Positions 44,697 to 55,713 of a stretch of DNA of 64,000 nt are shown here, piece after piece. A program made the translations under genes and the position numbers. The stretch is from Clitopilus passeckerianus (lineage: Eukaryota > Basidiomycota > Agaricomycetes > Agaricales > Entolomataceae), in NCBI GenBank assembly GCA_944990035.1, contig CALYLX010000100.1, positions 496,001 to 560,000 of the forward strand, in the 5' to 3' direction. The notes under the pieces were generated by a model that saw only the letters and a list, made by a program, of their open reading frames with translations, ran no database searches and was not told the DNA's origin. Position 1 is the first letter of the stretch, and each line of letters begins with the position of its first letter.

Positions 44697-46602
44697 GCCT
44701 AAAGCTTCGGTTCTACAGCGTCGGTGTCCTTCTAGTCAACTGCAAACTGCAGCGCGCTGGCAATGCCCTCCGGTGAGCCTGAGAGATGGAAAGAAGGAAA
44801 GAAGGTGAGGAATAAGGCAATCCTAACGGACCATGGTGCCGTGACTGTGCCAAGCTGCAAAAAGTATATTGGCATCGCGACTTGCCGACGCCCGAATGCC
44901 AATGTCAACGTTGATGGCATCGCTGATCATTTCGGCCAGCATCAAAGAAATGTCCAAATGTCCAGCGCTCCCAAGGCGCTTGATTCTTCTTTGACGGCGG
45001 GGTGGAGGTGTGGATACCGTGTGGATGTAAGAGAGCTTTGCTGAGCCCAATGGCCTCTGCAGAGGGGTCAGACCGAGTGAGAAAAATCATTCATTTTGAG
45101 GTAGGCACCGCCAAGTTTAGGGTTTCTTTAATTTGAACTGCGCAGCAGCTGCCGATGTCATTCACGCAGACAAATCCCGCAGCTCTGAATAGATGATTCT
45201 TGAAACCGAAAAAGGACTCGATCAGGCCCATGACCTGGCCTTTTGCGGATCACCAGTCACCTTCACATGGCAGGCTGGTGGTTTTCGGTGGTTTGGACAG
45301 GGCGACACCAACACTTGGAAGCATTGAATATCACCCCAAGCGAGCGTGAGGATCATAGATACTGAGGGTAAATCTTGATTGACGCAAAAACATTGTGACA
45401 ACATGCTACCAAGTACCGTACTACTTTAGTTGGTATTCTCTAGGGCAGTCTACCACCTTTCAGACAGAGAAAGCGTCAAGAGGCTGGGTGGGTAAAGTTG
45501 CTTACCTTCTTGTTCTGCTCCTATGAATGGCAGATTCCTAGCAAGCCAACATGCGTAATTCCCAGACAAGTATTCAGTCCCAAAGTCGGGCGCTTCTCGC
45601 AAGTTGTAGAACCCTCGCCCAAGCCACCAATTTTTTGTCACCCGGAGGGTATGGGTGGTTCAATTGATTGAGCGCAAAAACCTTGAAGCGTTTCGACAAT
45701 CGGAAGGCTAAATCATGTTCCAGCTCACAGAGACCCCAAGCTGGTAAGAGTATATGCCGATCAAGCTGGCAAAATCTTTGCCAAAGCATGTAGATGTCCA
45801 GGGGTTTGCGCCACCATCGGCTTTCGACAAGTTGAGCCATCGAGTCGGCACATCAGGCATGCCGTTCATATTCAGCCATCATTTCTTTGGTATACAAGCA
45901 AGGGCGGCAGCAGTGCCGCGATAGACTCGATAGGAAAATCAATGATACAACATCCTGTTGGCCCATCCGCATACGCACTCGAGGATGGAAATAGAGTCAG
46001 CAGGCTGCATGACAGGCCGTTAAAAACGGGGACCAACGGGAAAATGATGACTACCAGTTCTTCCGTTAATGAATTGGGGTGCTTTATGGATCTGATTTCA
46101 TATTGGAGAAGACAGTTTACAGGCAGAGAGGAACGCTCGAAGGAGACCAACTGGTCATGCGCCCCAGCTTGCAATGATAATCAACCTAGAAACCTCTGCT
46201 TGCAACCAGAATGGTCAACCTCGAGTGACAGGAGTGATTGTCGCAATCTATGAGGCCAGAACCAGAATTTCGTCTCGGAGACTTAGTTTTTCCCGCCAAG
46301 TAGCTGGTTCACGGTACTATTTTCGCCAGTCTCCGTCACAATCTAAATGATAGAGTCTGTTGGCAAAGGGTGCAGCACGCAAAGGACAGGAGGATCGGTC
46401 GGGACCCGGAACTAGTCAGGACTGATCACAGCCACAATTTTGCTTGCAGTTGTTTGCCAAGGCTTCCCATTCGACGTTCCTCAACGACTCCTGGTGACGT
46501 TGGGCTGCGGCAACAGCTTGAACGATCTCCACCGTCTTGAGCCTCCAGTAAGTATTGAAACTACCCAGAATGACTTCTGAACCATAGCTGATGCATATTT
46601 AG
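44697..46602. other. intergenic stretch upstream of the aspartic protease and the DUF300 gene
   Basis: A 1.9-kb gap between divergent genes. The frames 44763-45044 (+) and 45574-45840 (-) have no recognisable domain. The last 100-150 bp is probably the 5' leader of the next gene. Confidence 0.45.
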
Positions 46603-49349
46603 ATGAGGGAGGACGTCATTACGCAGTATGGCTCAGGCGCAGGATCAAGACTTCCAACGGCGGTGCTGGTATTGGCAGGCATATCGACATTGATTGCGGT
46701 TGTGGTGTCTGCTGGGTCAATACACCTGCAGCTGAAGAACTATCGGAAGCCGCTCCTGCAGAGGTATGCTGTTTGGGACAACCGAAGTTGAAAGAGTACT
46801 GATGCCGCTTTGCCGTAGGATGGTTGTCCGAATAATGATTATGGTGCCGATTTACGGGATTTCTTCCTTAATTGCTTTATTCTCGCTGGAGGCTGCTTTC
46901 GTTATTGATGCTATTCGTGACATTTATGAGGTGAGCTTGGTTCTGGATTCTTTACTTTGGCCTGGAGCGGCTCCCCCAACTGGGATCATAACCGCAAGGG
47001 ATGGAATGGGGATGTTCTGGAGTATGGTTCTGAACCAGGTTCTGGTCCTTCTTCCATTGACCAGACCCATATCACCCCAGGCCAAGCCGGCTTTGTGCAC
47101 AGGCTTCATGATTTTGAACCTGCTGAAACGACTTCTTATCCTTGGAAGTCGCACCAGAGTTCAGCACTCTGATAGAACATCTCCTTTCACATGGTTATTT
47201 CTATTGCACCCATCTATTTCTGAATCTTTGTCCGAAGCTAACGAATGTATTCTAGGCATTTGTGATATATTGTTTCTTTGGCCTACTTTTATCCTACCTC
47301 GGAGGGGAGCGATCGCTTCTGATACTGCTGCATGGGCGACCCCCTAAAGACCCCGTTTTCCCCGTGAGCTTGTGGAAGCGAGAGATTGACGTCAGTGACC
47401 CGTATACCTTCCTCTTCTTGAAACGGGGGATTTTGCGTGAGTTGACTTTCCTGTCCTGAGGATGATCACTGACGCGGGTGGATCATATCAGAATACGTAC
47501 AAATCAAGCCCATCCTTGCAATCGTCACCCTGATCCTCAAATCTGTTGGAAAATACAATGAGGGCGACTTTACTGCCAATTCTGGCTACCTATACGTCAG
47601 CATCGTTTACAATACCAGTATCTGTCTGGCACTATACTGCCTAGCAATGTTCTGGCTGTGCGTCAGTGATGACCTCAAACCCTTCAGGTAGGCAAGCAGG
47701 CTTTCTCGTTGCTTCTGATTCTGATTATCTGCTCTTCTAGACCGGTTCCCAAATTCCTTTGCGTGAAGGGCATCCTCTTCTTCTCCTTCTGGCAGTCCAT
47801 AGGCATCTCCATCCTTGTCGCTGCCGGCGTTATCAAGAGCCTTGGCCCATACACAGATTCGGAACACATCTCGCTCGGGCTCACAGATACCTTAATCTGC
47901 CTCGAAATGCCCCTATTCGCCTTCGCTCACATGTATGCCTTTTCGCACAAAGATTACATTGATCCCAACTGCCACTTCGTGGCGCGGATGCCGATGTACT
48001 ATGCCTTCCGCGATGCATTCGGTGTTTTGGATGTTCTCGAGGACTCGAAGGCAACACTCCGTGGAGAAGGGATGGATTACCGCGAGTTTGAACCTGCAGA
48101 GGGCATCATGCATCAGGGCGAAGCTCGCGAACGAAGGATCAAGGCTGGTCTGCGGTACAGCAAAGGTGGTCGTCGCAAGTATTGGCTACCTCTACCCACC
48201 GAAGATACCAGACCTCCCGGCCATGTGGAACGTGGAGTCAACCGCGTTATTACCACCGTCGCTGGCCGCAGCCAAGGCGAAGATGTGGTTGCACCCATGT
48301 TCACCCCCGATGCCGAGGATGTTGTGCACTTGGCTCCTGATCTTCGCGACGATGACGAAGGCGCTGATCTCTGGGAGTCTAGCAATCCGGAGGAGGGTTA
48401 CGAGCTGCCGTTTGGCGAACCAGACCCGGATGACGACCAGTTGTTTGAGCATAGCAAGCGGTACTTGTTCGGCGACTACAACTATCCCTGCATCGATGTC
48501 AGCTCCGAGGCCGCACGAGGAAGCATGTGGGATGAGGAAGAGCGGGTTCTAACTAATGAACGCTCGGCTTGGTATTCGGCGCTACCGGGGGCAAAAGGGA
48601 GAGCTGCGTTGGAGTCGAGGAAGGAACCAGTCTGGCAAGGCTATGGAGCAGTCGGCACCACGAGGCCCAATTTACGAAGTGAAGGCTCGAAGGCCTCCTA
48701 CAGATCCAGAGATGGCGAGCTGGTCGATCACGACAAAAATCGTGTTTCATCGCCGAAGCAGCAGGTTGGCGTGAAAGCGAAGTGGACGAATGGCCCAGCG
48801 CAAGCCTCCGGCTCCTCGTCATCCCTCCAATCGTCAGCTTCCAGTCGACCAAGCCCTGTGATTCGATCCCCTTCGGGACCGTCTCCCTCAGGAAGCCAGC
48901 AGTCTTCGCCTTCATCAAGACAGCATGCGAAGGTGAAGAAAGGCTGGAAATCACCCTCACCTGCCTTGCCACCAGACGCCGTGGATCTTGTGGTGGAGGA
49001 TCCCGAAGCGGAGATGGAGAAGCAAGCACGGGAGCGACGGAAGGGAGAGCCGGCTGCACGGGGGTCGGGCCTGCGCAGAGTATACAGGCAGGGGTTCGTC
49101 ACACATTCCGACGACGGAGAGGTGGCATCAGGAGAGATAGAAGTGCGGGAGCCGGATGGCGATGAGCGGGTGGATGTCGGGAAACAGGTGCTAGGGGCCA
49201 TGGGCGCAGAGAGCGAGGATGTGAAGAAGAATACGATCGAGGGCAATAGCCAGGTTGAGACGGAAGTTGTGGTGAGAGCCGAAAGTCCACCTGCACATGC
49301 CCGACCCGCCTACCATGGTTATGATGAAAATGATAATCCCTGGGCATAG
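46603..49349 (+). CDS. DUF300/TMEM184 (organic solute transporter Ost-alpha-like) membrane protein
   Basis: Exons 46603-46763, 46819-46930, 47256-47436, 47492-47687 and 47741-49349 give 752 residues. The first 300 residues contain about seven membrane segments (for example VLVLAGISTLIAVVVSAG, VIYCFFGLLLSYLGG and FWQSIGISILVAAGVI) and family blocks KPILAIVTLILKSVGKY, AMFWLCVSDDLKPFRP and FLCVKGILFFSFWQS. The remaining 450 residues are polar, acidic and Ser/Pro-rich, probably a disordered cytoplasmic tail. Relatives include human TMEM184 and plant LAZ1, linked to vacuole and membrane homeostasis. Intron 2 is 325 nt, about six times the local norm. The acceptor for exon 3 is set by the continuous segment IRDIYEAFVIYCFFG. 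Confidence 0.85.
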
Positions 49350-49524
49350 CTTCTTGTGTATACTACCTTTTATTTATCCATGGTGCATCTTGTTCATACT
49401 TCATACGCATTTTCATTTTGCTCCTTATACCTTGTATTTTTGGGGTCATGTCATATCATTGATATTCTATAGTAGAATCTTCTGCATACACGTCCTTACT
49501 TCTCGTTCTACATACCAGTTACTT

Positions 49525-50335
49525 TCAAAGCCTGGCAAGAACAGCCTCAGCTCCCGTGGCGGTTACTCCAGGAGCTGGCTCGACCTGTAATGGCCATGAT
49601 CAGATGATGCTTCGAACGAGATGAACGTGAAAGAGTCACCTCGAGGTAAGTAACCTTGAGATCATCGAGGACGATAGCATATCTGGAAGTACGAATTCCC
49701 ATTCCCCGTTCGGTAAGATCCATGGTCAGCCCAAGTAGGCTGGACCATTGAGCGTTTGTGTCCGAGAGAGCGAGAATCTGTAAGACAAAGACATCATTAG
49801 CCATGACCCGCTTGAACGTGTTGATCCATAAAAGGCTTTCCTTGTCTTTGAGGCCTTCAAATCTACCCCACCCACTCATAACGAAGGGGTCATTGGCAGC
49901 TACAACTGCGATCACATCGACACCTTTCTTCTTGAATTCATCATATTTCTCGAGGAACCCAGGAAGGTGTTTGGCGTGGCAGGTAGGCTGTTAGCGAACA
50001 ATTAGCGTAAGATTAATTCTTGTATCGAAATTCAGTAGCCTTACCGTGAACGCTCCTGGAACAGCGAAGAGAACAACCTTCTTACCCTTCCATTCATCTG
50101 TGGAAAGCTTGATCGCTGATGGAAGGCAAGTTCATCATTGATATAGGTTCCGTCCTTATCAGTTTTCTGATACTTACGAACTCCACAAACTAGCTGTATC
50201 GATTCCTCTTTGTTCGCGTGCTTTTTCCGGACCAGAAAACTCAAGATCACTCACAGCATCTTCCAGTTCCTGTGTGTAAGGCACATAGGTGAAGGTTCCT
50301 TGGGGAATGCTATCTCCAACTTTGACAGTAGCCAT
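49525..50335 (-). CDS. type II (Prx5-like) peroxiredoxin
   Basis: Exons 50255-50335, 50178-50193, 50045-50115, 49640-49987 and 49525-49584 (complement) give 191 residues. Blocks: VGDSIPQGTFTYVPYT, STDEWKGKKVVLFAVPGAFT, PTCHAKHLPGFLEKY (peroxidatic Cys59), VVAANDPFVMSGWGR, a LGLTMDLTERG block with SRYAIVLDDLKVTYLE, and a terminal GAEAVLAR. This thioredoxin-fold enzyme reduces hydrogen and alkyl peroxides using a thiol donor and is cytosolic or organellar in fungi. A 16-nt micro-exon encodes LVCGVP across its junctions. Without it the frame is lost, so accurate splicing is required. There is no clear organelle-targeting extension. Confidence 0.88.
50178..50193 (-). other. 16-nt micro-exon of the peroxiredoxin gene
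   Basis: On the minus strand an acceptor ATACAG precedes the exon and a donor GTAAGT follows it. Only this choice joins ELEDA to CGVPIKLSTDEW in frame, and it supplies Cys30. Confidence 0.7.
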
Positions 50336-51366
50336 TGATTATTGTTTCACCAAGAGAAAAGATAAGAGCCAAGTAGATCTTGTCAGACCAAGGAGGTTGA
50401 ATCCACGTCCGTCAGTAATCTGGCGAACTTTTACGCGTAGATAACGCCTTTGACATTTCACGTGATCAACGAGGGCCGGGCGACAGCAAGGAAGAAGGTC
50501 GGATCGGCGTCCGATGTCGAGTTCACAACAACCACGTTCAGATGAGAAGGAAATGAATATGGCGCTCACAGAGTGCTCGAAACACGGAGGCTAAGGTAAA
50601 ATTGACATCTGTCAGTGTCTTGAAGCCGTGGGTGATGTCGCCTTCCTTGACTTCACATGATCAAGCCTGAGGATACACAGGGAAATTCTGAACATCTTCG
50701 CTACAAACACACGGGCTAAATGTCTCGAAGGAAGCTGAAGAAGCTACTCTGGCAACGATGACAAGGATCTAGCTCAAGAGAACATTGAATTATGTCATCT
50801 CTGTTACTCCCGAGGCCGCGTTTTCTCGAAATGGAATCGAAACCTCCGGTCTATACTAAGTTCAGCTAGGCCGAGTAACCCAACACCTAGTAGCTTCGTT
50901 CACTAGTTCAGAAGGCGCATGGCAACATCTGTCTGCTAGCTTGGTGGCTACTTTGATCTCTTGTCAAGCATCTATTCCAGATCGTGGGGGGCTGGAAAGA
51001 TAATCACCTGTTGCCTTTTCCGAACCCCAAGGATCTCCTTTCCATGCTTCCATCCACTCAAAAGCGGCGGGAGAAGGTAAAACAAGCCCCATTCGCGACT
51101 CCTGTTTATAGAGGCTCCGATCACAACCACGACAGGTTTGAAGGCGAACGGTCTCCATCATTTTGTTGGTTTGCAAGGTCCTTCATCACGGGCCGACATC
51201 ATGGCCACGATGATGTAGATCCTGGAGTTTTCAATATAAGACGGTGATGTCTTTAATTTCGAGACCAGGCGTACCACTTCCCGCATAATACTTGTTCACC
51301 ATGTAAGTAGTGCCTTACAATCCTCGCTAACCCCTAATCTGAGCCACAATCACTGTCAGGTCTCGC
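50336..51366. other. intergenic stretch between the peroxiredoxin and the small beta-grasp-like gene
   Basis: No gene was recognised on either strand. Confidence 0.45.
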
Positions 51367-51869
51367 ATGAGGTTATCGATATCGACGTGCGTTCCTGACC
51401 TTGGCAGCTTTATTGTTGACATACCCAATGTCATTTCTTTATTTAGGTCACCCCGGCTACATTCTGTGTCTGTTTTCGTTAGCTCTAATGCGGAGCAGTA
51501 TCGAAAGGTCGACATTAGTGGCGCACCTAACGGTACATTCATCAGAGAGCGACTCTATGCAAAGGTTTTTATTCTTGTTCTACGTGATTTTATGTTGCGA
51601 TCTAAATCCAATATATATAGCTGAGCATATCAGAGGAAAACAAGCACTCATTCTCGATATACGAGTCTGAAATTGGCTCCTTTGCAATGGGTGACGCCCT
51701 CAGTGACTACAGGCTCTTTGAAATCTGTCGAGACTATGGTGATCCCTCAGGGAACCTCAAATTCTTCATCTCACCTTACCCTGATCGGCCGGCTCCTCGA
51801 TCGTGGGCCGCATTCTCTCCAGTGAGGTCTTTCCTTCCGCGTTTACTAAGACGTTCGCTCATCCTCTAA
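51367..51869 (+). CDS. small protein resembling the N-terminal RA/ubiquitin-like module of fungal kinases
   Basis: Exons 51367-51386, 51447-51564 and 51621-51869 give 128 residues. It begins MRLSISTSPRLHSVSVFVSS, followed by YRKVDISGAPNGTFIRERLY, LSISEENKHSFSIYESEIGS, AMGDALSDYRLFEICRDYGD and GNLKFFISPY. The pattern G-ALSD--LF-ICRD-GD--GNLKFF is one I associate with beta-grasp (RA or ubiquitin-like) modules ahead of MAPKKK-type kinases in basidiomycetes. No kinase follows here, and the C-terminal 20 residues are basic and unrelated. It may be a free-standing module, a truncated kinase gene or a decaying fragment. The second donor (GTTTTT) is weak. Confidence 0.45.
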
Positions 51870-53366
51870 TAGTCGTTCTACTTGCCTCCCCGCCAAGCAT
51901 TCTAAAATTCTTCCAGCATTGTATAATAGCAGAGATACCCGGGGAAAGGGGAGGTCATGCCACTGTATCATATCACATACGCACGGACAAAGGTATTCAC
52001 AGCCCTGTACGATTAAAGGAGTAGTATGACATTTTATTCTCATGCATGGGAGCTGAAGGATGCCAGGCAAACGTTTCGACTTTGTCCCTTCAAGCCTCTC
52101 CCCCGGAAGTCCGGGATATTTCCGCACCCTACTATGAACTCTAATCGCCTAATCTCCAGGACATGACTTATCGGGCATCGGGGACAGTCATGAGTCTGTC
52201 TCACTTACCTCCTTGGTCGTCGGCCCTCTCGAAATCTTCTTGAACGTGTGGTGCTGACGTTCAGGCATCGACTCTAGTGATCAGCGGGATTCGGAAAGTG
52301 GCGCCTATTTGAACACGGATTAGTCAAGCTCAGTCTCTTGACCTCAAGGCCAGCTGAAACGCCATCATTGGGATTGACAGAACTATAAAGCCGCTGAGAG
52401 AAATGCTCGAAATGCGGCAAAGTATCCGACTGTTCTGGAAGCATCTCTTCCAGTATCTCAGACGTGCAATTACTCTCGACCCTGCTACCTAAGGTGAAAC
52501 CGTTGGCCTGTTCCCATTTATGTTCTTCTGAGTGCTGGCTGGAAAACAAATGCTCCTTCAAGCTGTAGGCACCTGCTAGGACGTCAACACGACCGAAAGA
52601 AAACGTTTGTTCGTTCTGATAATGATGGGCCTCCCTGAGATTCTCCTTGGTACGAACTGAAGGCGAGTCAGGCCCTCAATAAGCTATCTAGGCTGGCTTG
52701 GATGCTTCACGGCCGCAGCCGCTAGAAAGTACTCGCACTTTGGGCACCAGACTCTGATCCTGGAGCGAGTGCCTCCAGTTGGGCTCCATTATCTCTGAGG
52801 CTGTATCCCGTTTTACGCGCGAAAGCTGCCTCGTGTCTCCAACATTGGGCCGACTAGATCGAAGGATTGTAGTAATTCCATTCTAACGAACTTGCTCAAG
52901 CAGCGATGAACTGATTTCTACCAAACCCAAGGGTGAAATGGATTTTGCTTCCGGGTTACCAAGCATGATATACGCTTGGGTACCCGAATTGGAAATTGTA
53001 GTCGCTGTGGATGCTCCAGTTGGTTGGAGTCGGAATATCAGAGTGCGGCTAGTGTTTCATATTCTTTCTTTTGCTTTTGGCAGATGAGTGGGGAAAAGTA
53101 AAGCGCAGTGCGGTACGATCGAAGGAGCCCGGAATCCGGCCTCGTAAGTACCTCAAAAGAGGCGATCGAGGAGACCATGGTTTCATGCGTATACATAACC
53201 ATATGGAAGTCAAGATTGACCTCGCCGGAGGTGGCAAAATAAGCAACCTCATATTGTAGGGGTCGTTTCACTTTTATTGTTATGTAGATTTTTCGATTAT
53301 GCAGAGGTAGATACTATGCTTATCCCTGCTTCTTGGTTCCAAATAGTAACAATGCCCAGTCGTGTA
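51870..53366. other. gene-poor stretch, possible minus-strand remnant
   Basis: The minus-strand frame 52274-52561 has coding-like composition (LPHFEHFSQRLYSSVNPNDG), but no start, motif or partner exon was found. Nothing else was recognised. Confidence 0.35.
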
Positions 53367-55173
53367 TCATAAACCGATCGGTCCATCGGTGTATTGGATA
53401 TTGAATCTATCAAACAAGTTCAACAAGTTCAAAAAAAGATATCGAATCTTTTGACGAACAACTTACCGATGTGGATCATACTTGAGATAGGTTTCCTTAA
53501 GAAACTCATATTCTCCGTAGGTTGCAAAGGAGTTCTGGTCTGCATCGGATTCTCCAAGGTAAAGGGGAAGACCAGCTGATGGCGGGATGCTGCTCAACCC
53601 ATCAGCAACACTCAACATATAGAGGGCCTGGCAACATACCTCTCCATCAATAACTTTCTACCCTTTTCGTGGTCAGCTGGTATTTCGGTCACAGAAGCCT
53701 TGAACTGGCTTTTGAAGAGCAGGAGGCCATAGGAACCGTCAGGGGGATCTATCACATTTCCTCCCATCCTTCGGCCGGCTTCGATCTGGGATTGCGCAAT
53801 TGGGGTAAATGCAAGTGCCGTATTGTCAAGGTCCTCAATGAACGAATTCGAGTAGTTCTTGAACTTGTGAAAGGCGTCCAGATAAGCTGAGACGTCTGGA
53901 TAAAGAGAAGAGCCTCCAAACGCCTGTCCGTAACCATGTTGAGCGGGAATACCAAGCTTGACCATGGCGTCGAAATAGCTTGTCGGTTCCAGAGACTGGA
54001 ATACCGATGGGATCGCAAGTAATTCGCCATAGAGGTGCGTAGGTAGTGAGGTCCCGTGGTAGAGAATCGAGGCACCGTGAACGACGTTCACCGAGCCTCC
54101 TACATTTAGGTAAGATAGAGCCACAAGGAGGGCTAGAGACATTGATGAGTGTGGATCGGGTGTGGGTAGGAAGATCCCGAACAAACCTGCTTTGGGATCA
54201 TTGACATTCTGCACGAAATTGGCTGTGGCGCGAACAAGGTCTTCCGCGGAGGTTTCAGGGTACTGGAGAGAGATTTCGTAATTGAAGTAGAAAACCAAAC
54301 GCCGAGCCTACCATGATGAATCCACCATACCAGCCTTTGTCCTCTTTTGTCCCAACATCGGCAGCATACAGTTCATACCGCGTGACGATTCCGAATCTGT
54401 TACCACCTCCTTTCAATGCCTTAAAGAGGTCGCTGTATTGGTTGGAAGCGGTTGCTGTTACAAGCTCTCCTGTAACCAGGACGACGTCGAGTTCCTTGTA
54501 GGTATCTGAAGAGAAGCCATATTCCCCAGCGAGATAGCTGATTCCACCTCCAAGTAGTAGTCCGGTCCCAACATCTCTGTAATTGAGAACATCGTGATGA
54601 GGAAGTCTAATGGGAACCATGTAGTTATTGACCTACGGAACACGACCCCCAACTGGAGCTACGCCATAGGGTTCTACAGCGGCGATTGCTTCTCCCCAAC
54701 GAACTCCTGGTTGCAAGGTAATGGTTCTGGTGGACTCGTCATATGATACATCCCTCATGTGCGAGAACACAATCAAGATGCCATTGTTTACACTATATCG
54801 GGAGGGATTAGCGAATCTACAAGCTGGGGAGGGGCGTGGACACGTACTTGTTCCAGTCTAGCATTGCACTATGACTTCCTGCTTGCACCGCATACCGGAT
54901 CTTACTGTCGTATATCTCCCGCATGGCGGTTTGAACGTGACCGGCTTCGTGAGGATACACAACGCATGCAGGGCGTTGGAAGGTATTGAAGAGGTTCCAT
55001 GCATTGGTAACGGTGGATTGATACTCTTGTCCTTCCCATTTCACGATGTCTGCACCAAGGCTGGTGCGTAGTCGAGAACAAGCACGGGCAGAGGGAGAGA
55101 AGTTCCCCGAGGTCAGATAACTGAGGACGGCAAGGCCATAAGTTATGGCCTGGGGTAGTTGAGGATACAGCAT
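53367..55173 (-). CDS. secreted FAD-linked oxidoreductase (berberine-bridge-enzyme/PCMH type)
   Basis: Exons 54848-55173, 54637-54792, 54312-54576, 53640-54262, 53467-53589 and 53367-53406 (complement) give 510 residues. The N-terminal LPQAITYGLAVLSYLTSG is a probable signal peptide. The FAD domain shows PACVVYPHEAGHVQTAM, AVQAGSHSAM, ITLQPGVRWGEAIAAVEPYG, DVGTGLLLGGGISYLAGEYG and LFKALKGGGNRFGIVTRYEL. The C-terminus has PLYLGESDADQNSF and ends YDPHRFNIQYTDGPIGL, typical of BBE-like enzymes. These oxidise sugars, alcohols or alkaloid-like substrates with oxygen. The usual GGHS flavin-attachment site reads GSHS (His101), so covalent attachment may persist with a changed neighbour. The substrate is unknown. 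It is divergent from NDC1. Confidence 0.85.
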
Positions 55174-55713
55174 ATTCTCTGTACTGAATGGAACGAGATG
55201 CGATTCTGCCTTTTAAGCCTACAACGAGGCCAGCCATGGAGATCTGGAATCTGCATGACAGTGCTTGACAGTTCATTACGGAGGGTGGAGAGGTGTCGAG
55301 CTCGCTAAATGCATGCCCACCCACAGTCCTTGCAAAAACAGAAAGGTGCATTCATGAGAGAGAGCGTGTTCGTCCTAGTGAGTATGTTTGAAATGGTGGC
55401 TCGTAAGACCGAAACCACAAGTATAAAGTTTGATTGCCACAATTTGATTAAATATCCACAGAAAGGTCCATGTAGGTTAGCTAGAATGGATGTAACACGC
55501 CCTCCAAATAGGAATAAGCGGCGAAAGGTCATGTCCAATCGTCCCTTCATAATCAGCTCTGTGGGTAGCCATGAGGCCAAGGTGGTCGCAAAGAAAGAGA
55601 GAAAACGTGATGTAAACAGTGTGACGTTCGTGACAAACGCGTCTTTTTCCCCAAACGGAACTGCTTGCACTCACCGTCGTGTCTTGTTGACACTGTCGTC
55701 GGCGTCTCCAACC
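55174..55713. promoter_or_regulatory. divergent promoter interval of the FAD oxidoreductase and NDC1
   Basis: 540 bp between start codons at 55173 (-) and 55714 (+). An open frame runs through it in phase with NDC1 (from 55309), but the composition does not look like family sequence, so it was left out of the CDS. Confidence 0.4.

Noticed and set aside
48553..49246. Long minus-strand frames opposite the tail of the DUF300 gene (168 and 172 codons)
   Set aside because: The tail of the DUF300 protein is Ser/Pro/Glu-rich, which leaves antisense frames open. No start context or conserved motif.
55309..55713. In-frame upstream extension of NDC1 by 135 codons
   Set aside because: It contains no family-like sequence and lies in the divergent promoter. 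The ATG at 55714 gives the expected N-terminus.
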